From: DATKFM01 sp046154965
GTDB lineage: Bacteria; Pseudomonadota; Alphaproteobacteria; Dongiales; Dongiaceae
Direction of reading: 5' to 3'
DNA: 64,000 nt
Assembly: GCA_046154965.1 (NCBI GenBank)
Contig: JBJXDY010000044.1
Span: 111,665-175,664, forward strand
Shown: in pieces, positions 29,582 to 37,943 of the stretch
Position numbering within the stretch: position 1 is the first letter of the stretch
Layout of the letters: the number at the start of each line of letters is the position of its first letter
Notes under the pieces: generated by a model
Database searches by the model: none
Told to the model about the DNA's origin: nothing
Seen by the model: the letters and a program-made list of their open reading frames with translations, nothing else
Translations under genes and position numbers: made by a program

Positions 29582-30991
29582 ATGGACTTACTGCTCGGCG
29601 CTCCTCATTACATAATCGCGACCCTCGTCCTATTGACCATCGTCGTCTTCTTTCACGAGCTCGGCCATTTCTGGGTGGCGCGGCGCTGCGGCGTCCAAGT
29701 CGATGTGTTCTCCGTCGGGTTCGGCCGCGAGCTTTTTGGCTTCACCGACCGCAAGGGCACCCGCTGGAAGTTCAGCGCCATCCCCCTCGGCGGCTACGTC
29801 AAGATGAAGGGGCAGTCGGATACGGAAGGCGTGGAGACGCCGGACCCGGCCGCGGTCAGCGCCGAGGATCGGGCGACTTCGTTCCACTTTAAGCCGCTTT
29901 GGCAGAAGGCGGCGATCGTCTTCGCGGGCCCCGCGGCTAACTATGTGCTGGCCGTAATCGTCCTGGCGGTTGTTTTCGCCACCTTAGGCAAGCAGTACTT
30001 TCCTCCGGTCGTCGGCGTCGTCGAGCAAGAGGGTGCCGCGGCAAAAGCCGGTCTGCGCACGGGCGATCGCATTCTGTCGGTGGCCGGCTACGAGGTGGAT
30101 GAGTACAACGCCATCTTCCTTGCGCTGCAGGTGGATGTCAGCGAGATCGTGGACATCGTCATCAAGCGGGGCGGGGAGACGTTGACGCTGCAGGCCAAGC
30201 CCGACCTGACCAGCCAAACGGGCTGGCTGGGCAATGTCGACACCTTTCGGGACCTAAAATTCACTCCGTTTGTTGCGCCCATCATCGGCGAAATCAACAA
30301 GGGCAGCGGCGCCGAGAAAGCCGGTCTCAAATCAGGCGATCGCATTCTCAGTCTGGCCGGCCAACCCATCGGCGATTTCGCCGAGATCTCCGGCATCGTG
30401 CAGAAAAGCAAGGGCGCACCGGTTGATCTCATCGTCGAGCGCGATAATCAGCGGCTGACCATCAGCGCGACGCCGGCGGTTGAAGAAATCACCAGTGCCG
30501 CGGGCGCAAAAGAGTCGCGTTTCATCCTCGGGATCGGCCCGGCGGATTCACGAGAGGCGCATCGCCTGGGCCTGCTGACTGCCGTGCGGATCGCCGTCGA
30601 AGACACGGTCCGGACTACCGGTTTCATCCTGACCACGGTCGGCCAGATGATCAGCGGGAAGCGCTCTTCCGACGAAATCGGCGGGGTGTTGCGGATCGGC
30701 AAGATCGCCGGCGATACCGCCCAGGGCACGGTGCGGGAATTTCTGATGCTCGTGGCGATGATCTCGATCAACCTCGGCCTCATAAATCTCTTCCCGGTTC
30801 CGCTCCTGGATGGCGGCCACCTTGCATTCTATGCGGTTGAAGCGGTTCGGGGCCGGCCGTTGAGCCAGCGCGTTCAGGATTTCGCACTGAAGATCGGCCT
30901 TGCCGCCGTGGTGAGCCTGATGCTGTTTGCTATGTGGAACGATCTCAAGTATCTGCGAGTGATCGAGTTTCTCAAGAATCTGGTCAGCTGA
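29582..30991 (+). CDS. rseP: RseP site-2 intramembrane zinc metalloprotease
   Basis: Inner-membrane protease that cleaves anti-sigma factors and leftover signal peptides. It is 469 residues. Zinc ligands are in the first helix (FFHELGHFWVAR) and in the last active-site helix (NLFPVPLLDGGHL). Two PDZ domains lie between, each with the ligand-groove pattern AGLRTGDRILSV (about 157) and AGLKSGDRILSL (about 247). It is immediately upstream of bamA, a common pairing for envelope stress control and outer-membrane assembly. Confidence 0.97.
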   Translation: MDLLLGAPHYIIATLVLLTIVVFFHELGHFWVARRCGVQVDVFSVGFGRELFGFTDRKGTRWKFSAIPLGGYVKMKGQSDTEGVETPDPAAVSAEDRATSFHFKPLWQKAAIVFAGPAANYVLAVIVLAVVFATLGKQYFPPVVGVVEQEGAAAKAGLRTGDRILSVAGYEVDEYNAIFLALQVDVSEIVDIVIKRGGETLTLQAKPDLTSQTGWLGNVDTFRDLKFTPFVAPIIGEINKGSGAEKAGLKSGDRILSLAGQPIGDFAEISGIVQKSKGAPVDLIVERDNQRLTISATPAVEEITSAAGAKESRFILGIGPADSREAHRLGLLTAVRIAVEDTVRTTGFILTTVGQMISGKRSSDEIGGVLRIGKIAGDTAQGTVREFLMLVAMISINLGLINLFPVPLLDGGHLAFYAVEAVRGRPLSQRVQDFALKIGLAAVVSLMLFAMWNDLKYLRVIEFLKNLVS

Positions 30992-31019
30992 CCCAAAAAA
31001 AATCGCCTGGGGGAGTAGC

Positions 31020-33311
31020 GTGAAGGTAACGATCGTGCGTCTGATGCTGGGGCTTTTTTTGTGCCTGCTTTCGGCGGGACCTCTGCCCCTTCAGGCGCAG
31101 GAGCTGACGACGGGCGACACGATCAGCGAAATCAGGATCGAGGGAAACCAGCGAATTGAGCCGTCGACCATCATTTCCTACATGCAGCTGAGCCCGGGCG
31201 AGAAATTCGATGCCCTTAAGGTCGATCAGGCCCTGAAGAACTTGTTCGGAACCGGCCTGTTTGCCGACGTGAACTTCCGCCGCGACGGCAGCGTCCTCAT
31301 CGTCCGCGTGGCGGAGAATCCGATCATCAACCGGCTGGCGTTCGAAGGTAACCGGCGCATCGACGACGAGACGCTACAGGCGGAAGTCCAGCTGCGGCCG
31401 CGCGTGGTCTACACCGCGACCAAGGTCCAAAGCGACGCCAAGCGAATACTCGATATCTACCGGCGAAGCGGCCGTTTTGCCGCGACGGTCGAACCCAAAG
31501 TCATCCCGCTGGATCAGAATCGAGTCGATCTGGTCTTCGAGATCAACGAAGGCGAGGTCACGGAGGTCCGGCGCATCGATTTCGTGGGCAATGACAACTA
31601 CAGCGACGGGACGCTGCGCGGCGAAATCTTGACGACCGAAAGCGCCTGGTACCGGTTCTTTGCCACCAGCGACACCTATGACCCCGATCGGATCACGGTG
31701 GATCGCGAGGCCCTGCGGAATTTCTATCTCGACGAAGGTTATGTGGATTTTCGCGTGGTCTCGTCGGTCGCCGAGTTGTCGCCAAGCCGCGACGCCTTCT
31801 TCATCACCTTCACTGTGGATGAGGGCGAGCGCTACCGCTTTGGCAAGATCGATATCAATTCGTCGCTCAAGGACCTCGATCCGCAACTGCTGGAAGGCGA
31901 ATTGGAGACCGATGAAGGCGATTGGTACGATCAAAGCAAAGTCGATGAAACCGTAACGGCGCTGACGGAAAGGGTCAGCGAGCTTGGTTATGCCTTTGTC
32001 GAAGTCGAACCCGTGCCGCAAAAGGACTCGGTAAACCGCACTGTGGGGATCACCTATGATGTCCGAGAAGGCCCTCGTATCTACGTAGAGCGGATCGACA
32101 TTCATGGTAACGTCCGGACTCTGGATGAGGTGATCCGCCGGGAGTTCCGGCTGGTCGAAGGAGATGCGTTCAACAGTTCAAAAATCCGCCGTACGCGTCA
32201 ACGTATCCAGAACCTTGGATTTTTCAACAAGGTTGACATGCAAACGCTGCAAGGCAGCGCGCCGGATCGTGCTGTGGTCGACGTAACGATCGAGGAACAA
32301 TCGACGGGCGAGCTCTCCTTCGGCGCCGGCTTTTCGACTGGCGAAGGTCCGCTTGGCGATATCAGCATTCGCGAGCGAAACTTGCTGGGCCGGGGTCAAG
32401 ATCTGAAGTTGGCGTTTACGATATCCGGCCGCCGGCAGCAGCTTGATTTCAGTTTCACAGAACCTTACTTCCTGGACCGCAATCTTTCGGCGGGCTTCGA
32501 TGCCTACAATGTCCGCGTTGAGCGCAACGAGAGTTCATTCAGCGAAAGGAGCCTTGGCGGCGCGATCCGGTTCGGTTGGGAGTGGGCAGAGTTCCTGCGG
32601 CAGAGCGTCAAATACACGTTGAGTCAGGACGATATCTTCGACGTCGAGAGCAATGCTTCGCCCGGTATCAGGCAACAGGAAGGCACCACGATATCATCGG
32701 TTGTGGGGCAGGAGCTTTCTTACGACCGCCTCAATAGCCGTTTCAATCCCACAGAGGGCTACATCGTCCGGCTTCGCAATGACGTTGCCGGCCTCGGCGG
32801 TGACTTACACTTTCTGCGAACCAGATTGTCGGCAGCCTACTACTTTCCGATAACCGAAAGCGTGACGATCGGCGTCAACGGCGAGGCCGGCTATATATTC
32901 GGCTTTGGCGAGGATATCCGCATCACTGATGCCTTCTTCCTTGGCGGCGCCACATTGCGCGGTTTCCGGACCGCGGGCGTCGGCCCCCGCGACGTCTCGA
33001 CGAAGGACTCCCTTGGCGGCAACAAGTATGCCCGCGGTACGATTGAGCTAACCTTCCCGGTCGGTCTGCCAGAAGAGTATGGTATCAAGGCCCGAGTGTT
33101 CACTGACTTCGGCACCCTTTTTGACACGGACCTAACGAACGCAACTGTTCCATCCTTGGTGGACAAGCGTTCGATACGGGCCTCGGCGGGATTTGGCCTT
33201 ACCTGGGCGTCGCCGTTCGGCCCGCTGGCCGTCGATTTCGCACTGCCATATCTCGCGGAAGAGTTCGACCGCGAAGAATTCTTCAGATTCAGCGTAGGAA
33301 CGAGATTCTAG
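31020..33311 (+). CDS. bamA: Outer membrane protein assembly factor BamA
   Basis: Core of the beta-barrel assembly machine in the outer membrane. It is 763 residues, starting with GTG behind GGGGGAG. A signal peptide ends at LPLQAQ, five POTRA domains follow (the first opens with ISEIRIEGNQRIE), then the 16-strand barrel with the VRGF-type motif TLRGFRTAGVGPRD. It ends in FRFSVGTRF, the expected C-terminal phenylalanine signal of an outer membrane barrel. Confidence 0.98.
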   Translation: MKVTIVRLMLGLFLCLLSAGPLPLQAQELTTGDTISEIRIEGNQRIEPSTIISYMQLSPGEKFDALKVDQALKNLFGTGLFADVNFRRDGSVLIVRVAENPIINRLAFEGNRRIDDETLQAEVQLRPRVVYTATKVQSDAKRILDIYRRSGRFAATVEPKVIPLDQNRVDLVFEINEGEVTEVRRIDFVGNDNYSDGTLRGEILTTESAWYRFFATSDTYDPDRITVDREALRNFYLDEGYVDFRVVSSVAELSPSRDAFFITFTVDEGERYRFGKIDINSSLKDLDPQLLEGELETDEGDWYDQSKVDETVTALTERVSELGYAFVEVEPVPQKDSVNRTVGITYDVREGPRIYVERIDIHGNVRTLDEVIRREFRLVEGDAFNSSKIRRTRQRIQNLGFFNKVDMQTLQGSAPDRAVVDVTIEEQSTGELSFGAGFSTGEGPLGDISIRERNLLGRGQDLKLAFTISGRRQQLDFSFTEPYFLDRNLSAGFDAYNVRVERNESSFSERSLGGAIRFGWEWAEFLRQSVKYTLSQDDIFDVESNASPGIRQQEGTTISSVVGQELSYDRLNSRFNPTEGYIVRLRNDVAGLGGDLHFLRTRLSAAYYFPITESVTIGVNGEAGYIFGFGEDIRITDAFFLGGATLRGFRTAGVGPRDVSTKDSLGGNKYARGTIELTFPVGLPEEYGIKARVFTDFGTLFDTDLTNATVPSLVDKRSIRASAGFGLTWASPFGPLAVDFALPYLAEEFDREEFFRFSVGTRF

Positions 33312-33314
33312 AAC

Positions 33315-33869
33315 ATGAAACAAATCCGACAGAACTTGAAAGCAGCTATTCTGATTGCGGCGATAGCCGTAGTCGGGTGGCACATCCCCATCGCAACAAG
33401 CCAGGCGCAAGAAGAGGCCGCCGTGAAAGTCGGCGTCCTGGATTTCGAGTACATCTTCCGGAAGTCCAAAGCCGGTTCGGCCCTGCTGGCGACCGTCAAA
33501 GCGAACCAGAAGAAGCTTGACGAGGAAGCCAATGGTACTGGCAAGAAGTTCCGCGAGACGCAGTCGCAGATCCAAAAGGACTGTCAAAAGCTGTCGCCCG
33601 AGGAGTGCAAGGCCAAGCAGGACAAGTTCCTGGGCGACATGAAAGCCGCTGAGGATGCGCTTAACGACAAGCGCAAGGCGCTTGAAAAGCGGCTTGTCGA
33701 TGGCAAAGATAAAATCACGAAGGCGCTGGAGCCAATCGTCCAGAAAATCATCGATCAGCGCAAGCTGACGTTGGTCATCGACCGCGCCATAGTGGTTTTC
33801 CGCGATCCGAGCTACGATATCACGTTGGAGGCACTCAAGGGATTGGACGCCAAACTGGCGAGTCTGTAA
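33315..33869 (+). CDS. skp: Periplasmic chaperone OmpH/Skp
   Basis: Holds unfolded outer membrane proteins on the way to BamA. It is 184 residues with a signal peptide (AAILIAAIAVVGW up to SQAQ), the opening beta strand VGVLDFEYIFRKSKAG, a long charged coiled coil with many Lys, Glu and Gln residues (about 60-130) and the closing strands LTLVIDRAIVVF. It starts three bases after bamA. A pair of cysteines in KDCQKLSPEECKAK within the coiled coil is unusual for the family and could form a disulphide. Confidence 0.94.
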   Translation: MKQIRQNLKAAILIAAIAVVGWHIPIATSQAQEEAAVKVGVLDFEYIFRKSKAGSALLATVKANQKKLDEEANGTGKKFRETQSQIQKDCQKLSPEECKAKQDKFLGDMKAAEDALNDKRKALEKRLVDGKDKITKALEPIVQKIIDQRKLTLVIDRAIVVFRDPSYDITLEALKGLDAKLASL

Positions 33870-33936
33870 GAAAGCAGGCGGCGAAGGGAAAGATTCCGGC
33901 CTGCCGGGCGGGACCTCAGACGGGTGCATCGCAGAT

Positions 33937-34419
33937 ATGCCGGGTGTGATCGAGAGCAGCAAAGTTGCGGGCGACAAGCCCCTGACATTCGATATCGAGC
34001 GGATCATGCAAATGATCCCGCATCGCTATCCATTCCTGATGATCGACCGCATCGTCGACGTTGTCGCCGACAAGTCGGCCACCGGCATCAAGAATGTGTC
34101 GATCAACGAGCACTTCTTCCAGGGACATTTCCCACGCCAGGCGGTCATGCCCGGCGTGTTGCTGATCGAGTCGATGGCGCAAACAGCTGCCGTGCTTGTG
34201 GTGCATACCCTGGGCAAGGCCTTTGAAGGCAAGCTCGTCTACTTCATGTCGGTGGACAGCTGCCGGTTCCGCCGGCCGGTCGTGCCGGGCGACCAGCTGC
34301 ATGTGCATGTGGTCAAGGACCGTAACCGCGGCATGATCTGGAAGTTCAATGGCGAGATCAAAGTCGACGGCAATATCGTGGCCGACGCCACCTTTGCCGC
34401 CATGATCCGCGACGCTTGA
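33937..34419 (+). CDS. fabZ: 3-hydroxyacyl-[ACP] dehydratase FabZ
   Basis: Dehydrates 3-hydroxyacyl-ACP in fatty acid elongation. It is 160 residues with the catalytic histidine in IPHRYPFLMIDRIVD and glutamate in MPGVLLIESMAQ, plus HFPRQAVMPG. In the usual order skp-lpxD-fabZ-lpxA, lpxD would precede and lpxA would follow; here only 67 bases separate it from skp and a glyoxalase comes next. Confidence 0.97.
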   Translation: MPGVIESSKVAGDKPLTFDIERIMQMIPHRYPFLMIDRIVDVVADKSATGIKNVSINEHFFQGHFPRQAVMPGVLLIESMAQTAAVLVVHTLGKAFEGKLVYFMSVDSCRFRRPVVPGDQLHVHVVKDRNRGMIWKFNGEIKVDGNIVADATFAAMIRDA

Positions 34420-34478
34420 GGCGGCACAGTCCCGCCGCCGCGCCAGACCAGCCTCAATTCAAGGAGGGGACGCTTCCT

Positions 34479-34913
34479 ATGAACGTTCAGGAAATGCCCG
34501 GAAAATCGGCAGGCGCCGGTGCAGGTTTCCGCATGCTCCACACAATGATCCGGGTGTTCGATCTCGAGAAGTCGATCGACTTCTATACCCGGCTGCTGGG
34601 CATGAAACTGCTGCGGCGGAAGGACTATCCGAGCGGCGAGTTCACTTTGGCCTTCGTCGGCTATGGCGACGAGGTGTCCGAGACGGTGATCGAGTTGACC
34701 CACAACTGGGGGCAGAAGACGCCCTATGAGATCGGTAGCGGCTTCGGCCATCTGGCTATCGGCGTGCCCGACATCTATGGCACCTGCGAGGCGCTGGCAA
34801 AGGAAGGGGTCAAAATCCCGCGCCCGCCCGGTCCGATGAAACATGGCGGCAGCGTGATCGCCTTCGTCGAGGATCCCGACGGCTACAAGATCGAGTTGAT
34901 CAGCCGGACGTAA
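34479..34913 (+). CDS. gloA: Lactoylglutathione lyase (glyoxalase I)
   Basis: Converts the methylglyoxal-glutathione hemithioacetal to S-lactoylglutathione. It is 144 residues. The four metal ligands expected for glyoxalase I are visible: His in RMLHTMIRV, Glu in VIELTHNWG, His in GFGHLAIGV and Glu in GYKIELI. An AAGGAGG site precedes the ATG at 34479. This is the last gene of the plus-strand block and is followed by a terminator. Confidence 0.95.
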   Translation: MNVQEMPGKSAGAGAGFRMLHTMIRVFDLEKSIDFYTRLLGMKLLRRKDYPSGEFTLAFVGYGDEVSETVIELTHNWGQKTPYEIGSGFGHLAIGVPDIYGTCEALAKEGVKIPRPPGPMKHGGSVIAFVEDPDGYKIELISRT

Positions 34914-34916
34914 TGC

Positions 34917-34942
34917 AAAAGGGGCCCGGGAGGGCGCCTTTT
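34917..34942. terminator. Bidirectional terminator between gloA and gltA
   Basis: AAAAGGGGCC pairs with GGCGCCTTTT around a six-base loop, with a single mismatch in a 10-bp stem. The flanking A and T runs give a T tail in either direction, which suits two convergent genes. Confidence 0.7.
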
Positions 34943-34964
34943 CCTTGACGGCTCTCGAAGTGCC

Positions 34965-36290
34965 CTATTTGCGATGTTCCACTGGTAGATAGCGGCGCTG
35001 GGGCGAACCGGTGTAAAGCTGCCGCGGGCGGCCGATGCGCTGCGACGGATCCTCAATCATTTCCTTCCATTGGGCGACCCAGCCCACGGTCCGGGCGAGA
35101 GCGAACAGAGCGGTGAACATCGAGGTCGGGAAGCCGATAGCCTGCAGGATAATGCCCGAATAGAAATCGACGTTCGGGTACAGCTTGCGCTCGACAAAGT
35201 AATCGTCCTCGAGGGCGACCCGTTCCAGCTCCATGGCCAGATCCAGCAGCGGCTCGTTGCGCTTGCCCAGAGCGTCCAGCACTTCGTTGCAGGTGCGCCG
35301 CATGATCTGGGCGCGCGGATCGTAGTTCTTGTAGACCCGGTGGCCGAAGCCCATCAGCCGGACTTCGCGGTTCTTGGCGCGCTTGATGAAGTCGGCGACC
35401 TTATCCTTGGAGCCGATTTCCCGCAGCATGGTCAGCACGGCTTCGTTGGCGCCGCCATGGGCGGGGCCCCAGAGCGAAGCAACGCCGGCCGCGATGCAGG
35501 CAAAGGGATTGGCTCCGGACGAACCGGCGATGCGCACGGTGGAAGTCGACGCATTCTGTTCGTGATCGGCATGCAGGATGAAGATGCGGTCGATGGCCCG
35601 CGCTACCACGGGATCGATGTTATAGTCCTCCGCCGGCACGGCGAAGGTCATGTTCAGGAAGTTTTCCGAGTAATTGAACTTGTTCTGCGGGTAGATGAAG
35701 GGCTGGCCGACGGAGTATTTATAGGCATAGGCCGTGATGGTGGGGATTTTCGCGATCAGACGGTGCGAGGCGATCATGCGCTGATGCGGATCGCCGATAT
35801 CCGTGCTGTCGTGATAGAAGGCGGACATCGCGCCGACAACGCCGATGACGACGGCCATGGGGTGGGCGTCGCGGCGGAATGCGCGGTACACGTTGAGCAA
35901 CTGCTCGTGCAGCATCGTGTGATGCGTGATGTCGTGCATGAACTTTTTCTTCTGCTCGGCGGTTGGCAACTCGCCTTCGAGCAGCAGATAGCAGACCTCC
36001 ATGAAGTCGCTGTGTTCTGCCAATTCCTGAATCGGATAGCCGCGATGGAGCAGGATGCCCTGTTCGCCATCAATGTAGGTGATCTTGGATTCGCAGCTGC
36101 CGGTGGAGGTGAAGCCCGGGTCGTAGGTGAAGAACCCATGATCGGTATAGAGCTTGCGCACATCGATCACCTGGGGGCCCAGGGTGCCGTCCATGATCGG
36201 CAGATCGAAGGACTTGCCGGTGGAGTTGTCGGTGACGGTTACGCTCTGCTCGGGCATTGGCGCCACCTTTTTGGCTGTCGACGTGGTCAT
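34965..36290 (-). CDS. gltA: Citrate synthase
   Basis: Condenses acetyl-CoA and oxaloacetate at the entry of the TCA cycle. It is 441 residues, the length of the hexameric type II enzyme of Gram-negative bacteria. Active-site segments are visible: HADHEQNASTSTVR, LWGPAHGGANEAVL and GFGHRVYKNYDPRA, with the C-terminal GRPRQLYTG. It lies downstream of gltX on the same strand with its own likely promoter in the 116-base gap. Confidence 0.98.
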   Translation of the reverse strand: MTTSTAKKVAPMPEQSVTVTDNSTGKSFDLPIMDGTLGPQVIDVRKLYTDHGFFTYDPGFTSTGSCESKITYIDGEQGILLHRGYPIQELAEHSDFMEVCYLLLEGELPTAEQKKKFMHDITHHTMLHEQLLNVYRAFRRDAHPMAVVIGVVGAMSAFYHDSTDIGDPHQRMIASHRLIAKIPTITAYAYKYSVGQPFIYPQNKFNYSENFLNMTFAVPAEDYNIDPVVARAIDRIFILHADHEQNASTSTVRIAGSSGANPFACIAAGVASLWGPAHGGANEAVLTMLREIGSKDKVADFIKRAKNREVRLMGFGHRVYKNYDPRAQIMRRTCNEVLDALGKRNEPLLDLAMELERVALEDDYFVERKLYPNVDFYSGIILQAIGFPTSMFTALFALARTVGWVAQWKEMIEDPSQRIGRPRQLYTGSPQRRYLPVEHRK

Positions 36291-36348
36291 GTCTATAACC
36301 CTTTGAAATTACCTAATTTGTCGCCTGCTGCGGTGCAATAACAGGATG

Positions 36349-36377
36349 ACAATAGTCCCGATAGTGCCAGCTTTCAA
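36349..36377 (-). promoter_or_regulatory. Predicted promoter of gltA
   Basis: On the minus strand TTGAAA (five of six matches) and TATTGT (four of six) are 17 bases apart, about 60 bases upstream of the gltA start. A weak inverted repeat (TCCTGG and CCAGGA, 36382-36405) just before it may end gltX transcription. Confidence 0.45.
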
Positions 36378-36406
36378 TTAATCCTGGGTGACAGTGAATC
36401 CAGGAG

Positions 36407-37813
36407 TTAAGCGGGGATTCCGGCGTCGCGCAGGCGAGCCAGAGTCTCCTCCTTCCCCAGGATCTCCATAACTTCATATATGGGCGGCGAGGTGGTGCTG
36501 CCAGTCAGGGCGGCGCGCTTCGGCTGGGCCAATTGCCCCAGCTTGATCGCATGCTGTTCGGCATATTGGCGGTCGACCTGCTCCAGCGCAGGCGCGCGCC
36601 ACTCCGCCAGGGCCTGAAGAATCTTCACGGTCCCTGACAACGTCCCCTTGGCCTCCGGCGTCAGCAGGGCCGCGGCCTTGGCGTCAATCGCCAGCGGCCG
36701 GGGGCGCACATAGAGCAAAGCATTCTCCGCGAGATCGACCAATGACTTTGCCCGCGCCTTCAGTCCGTCCATGCCGCGCAGCAGGCGCGCTTTTCCAGCG
36801 GCGTCAATCGCCGCGCCAAGCACGGCTTCAAGCCGAGGCGCAATCAATTCCACCAGGCGCTCGTTCGAAGCGCTGCGCAAATAGTGGCCATTCAGATTCT
36901 CCAGCTTGGCGAAATCGAAACGCGCCGGCGAGCGGCCGATCGACTCAAGATTGAACCATTCGATCGCCTGCTCGGTGCTGATGATCTCGTCGTCGCCATG
37001 GGACCAGCCGAGACGCAGCAGATAGTTCCGGAGCGCCTCCGGCAGATAGCCCATATCACGATAGGCGCCAATGCCCACGGCGCCGTGCCGCTTTGACATC
37101 TTGGCGCCGTCAGGGCCGTGGATGAGCGGGATGTGGGCGAACTCCGGGATCGGCCAGCCCATGGCGGCGTAGATCTGGTACTGGCGGAAGGTGTTGGTCA
37201 TGTGGTCGCTGCCGCGGATTACGTGGCTGATGTCCATGTCATGGTCATCCACCACGACCGCCAGCATGTAGGTGGGTGTGCCGTCGCCGCGGAGCAGGAC
37301 CATGTCGTCCAGTTCCGTATTGCCGACACGAATTTCGCCGAGGACGCGGTCCTGAACGACCGTCTCGCCGGTCTGGGGCATGCGCAGTCGGATCACCGGC
37401 TTCACGCCAGATGGCGCATCTTTAGGATCGCGGTCGCGCCAGCGGCCGTCATAGCGCTGCGGCAGGTTTTTGGCTCTCTGCTCGGCGCGCATCGTCTCAA
37501 GCTCTTCGGGCGTGCAATAGCAGTGATAGGCCTTGCCCTCGGCCAGCATCTGGCGGGCGATCTCGGCATGGCGGCCAGCGCGCGCAAACTGGAACACGAT
37601 ATCGCCGTCCCAGTCGAGGCCGAGCCACTTCATGCCGTCGATGATGGCGTCGATGGCGGCCTGCGTGGAGCGCTGGCGGTCGGTGTCCTCGATGCGCAGC
37701 TTGAAGACGCCCTTGTGGTGCCGGGCGAAAAGCCAGTTGAACAGGGCTGTCCGGCCGCCGCCGATATGGAGGAAGCCTGTGGGCGAGGGGGCAAAGCGTA
37801 CGGTGACGCTCAT
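36407..37813 (-). CDS. gltX: Glutamyl-tRNA synthetase
   Basis: Charges tRNA-Glu; in many Alphaproteobacteria one of two copies also handles tRNA-Gln. It is 468 residues. The class I signature is PSPTGFLHIGGGRTALFNWL and the KMSKS loop reads GAKMSKRHGA. The start ATG at 37813 begins VTVRFAPSPTG after three residues, as usual; the upstream open frame is non-coding. The protein lies upstream of gltA and is divergent from comEC. Confidence 0.97.
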   Translation of the reverse strand: MSVTVRFAPSPTGFLHIGGGRTALFNWLFARHHKGVFKLRIEDTDRQRSTQAAIDAIIDGMKWLGLDWDGDIVFQFARAGRHAEIARQMLAEGKAYHCYCTPEELETMRAEQRAKNLPQRYDGRWRDRDPKDAPSGVKPVIRLRMPQTGETVVQDRVLGEIRVGNTELDDMVLLRGDGTPTYMLAVVVDDHDMDISHVIRGSDHMTNTFRQYQIYAAMGWPIPEFAHIPLIHGPDGAKMSKRHGAVGIGAYRDMGYLPEALRNYLLRLGWSHGDDEIISTEQAIEWFNLESIGRSPARFDFAKLENLNGHYLRSASNERLVELIAPRLEAVLGAAIDAAGKARLLRGMDGLKARAKSLVDLAENALLYVRPRPLAIDAKAAALLTPEAKGTLSGTVKILQALAEWRAPALEQVDRQYAEQHAIKLGQLAQPKRAALTGSTTSPPIYEVMEILGKEETLARLRDAGIPA

Positions 37814-37943
37814 GTATGATCTGATCCCATAATACAAACCGCATCGCTGTGTAGCATGCCCGCCGCCATGCCGGCCAGAGTCACGAATAAGCCGTGATTT
37901 TGCTGTTGTTCTCTCACCTGCAATATGCGGCAAGACATTCATC

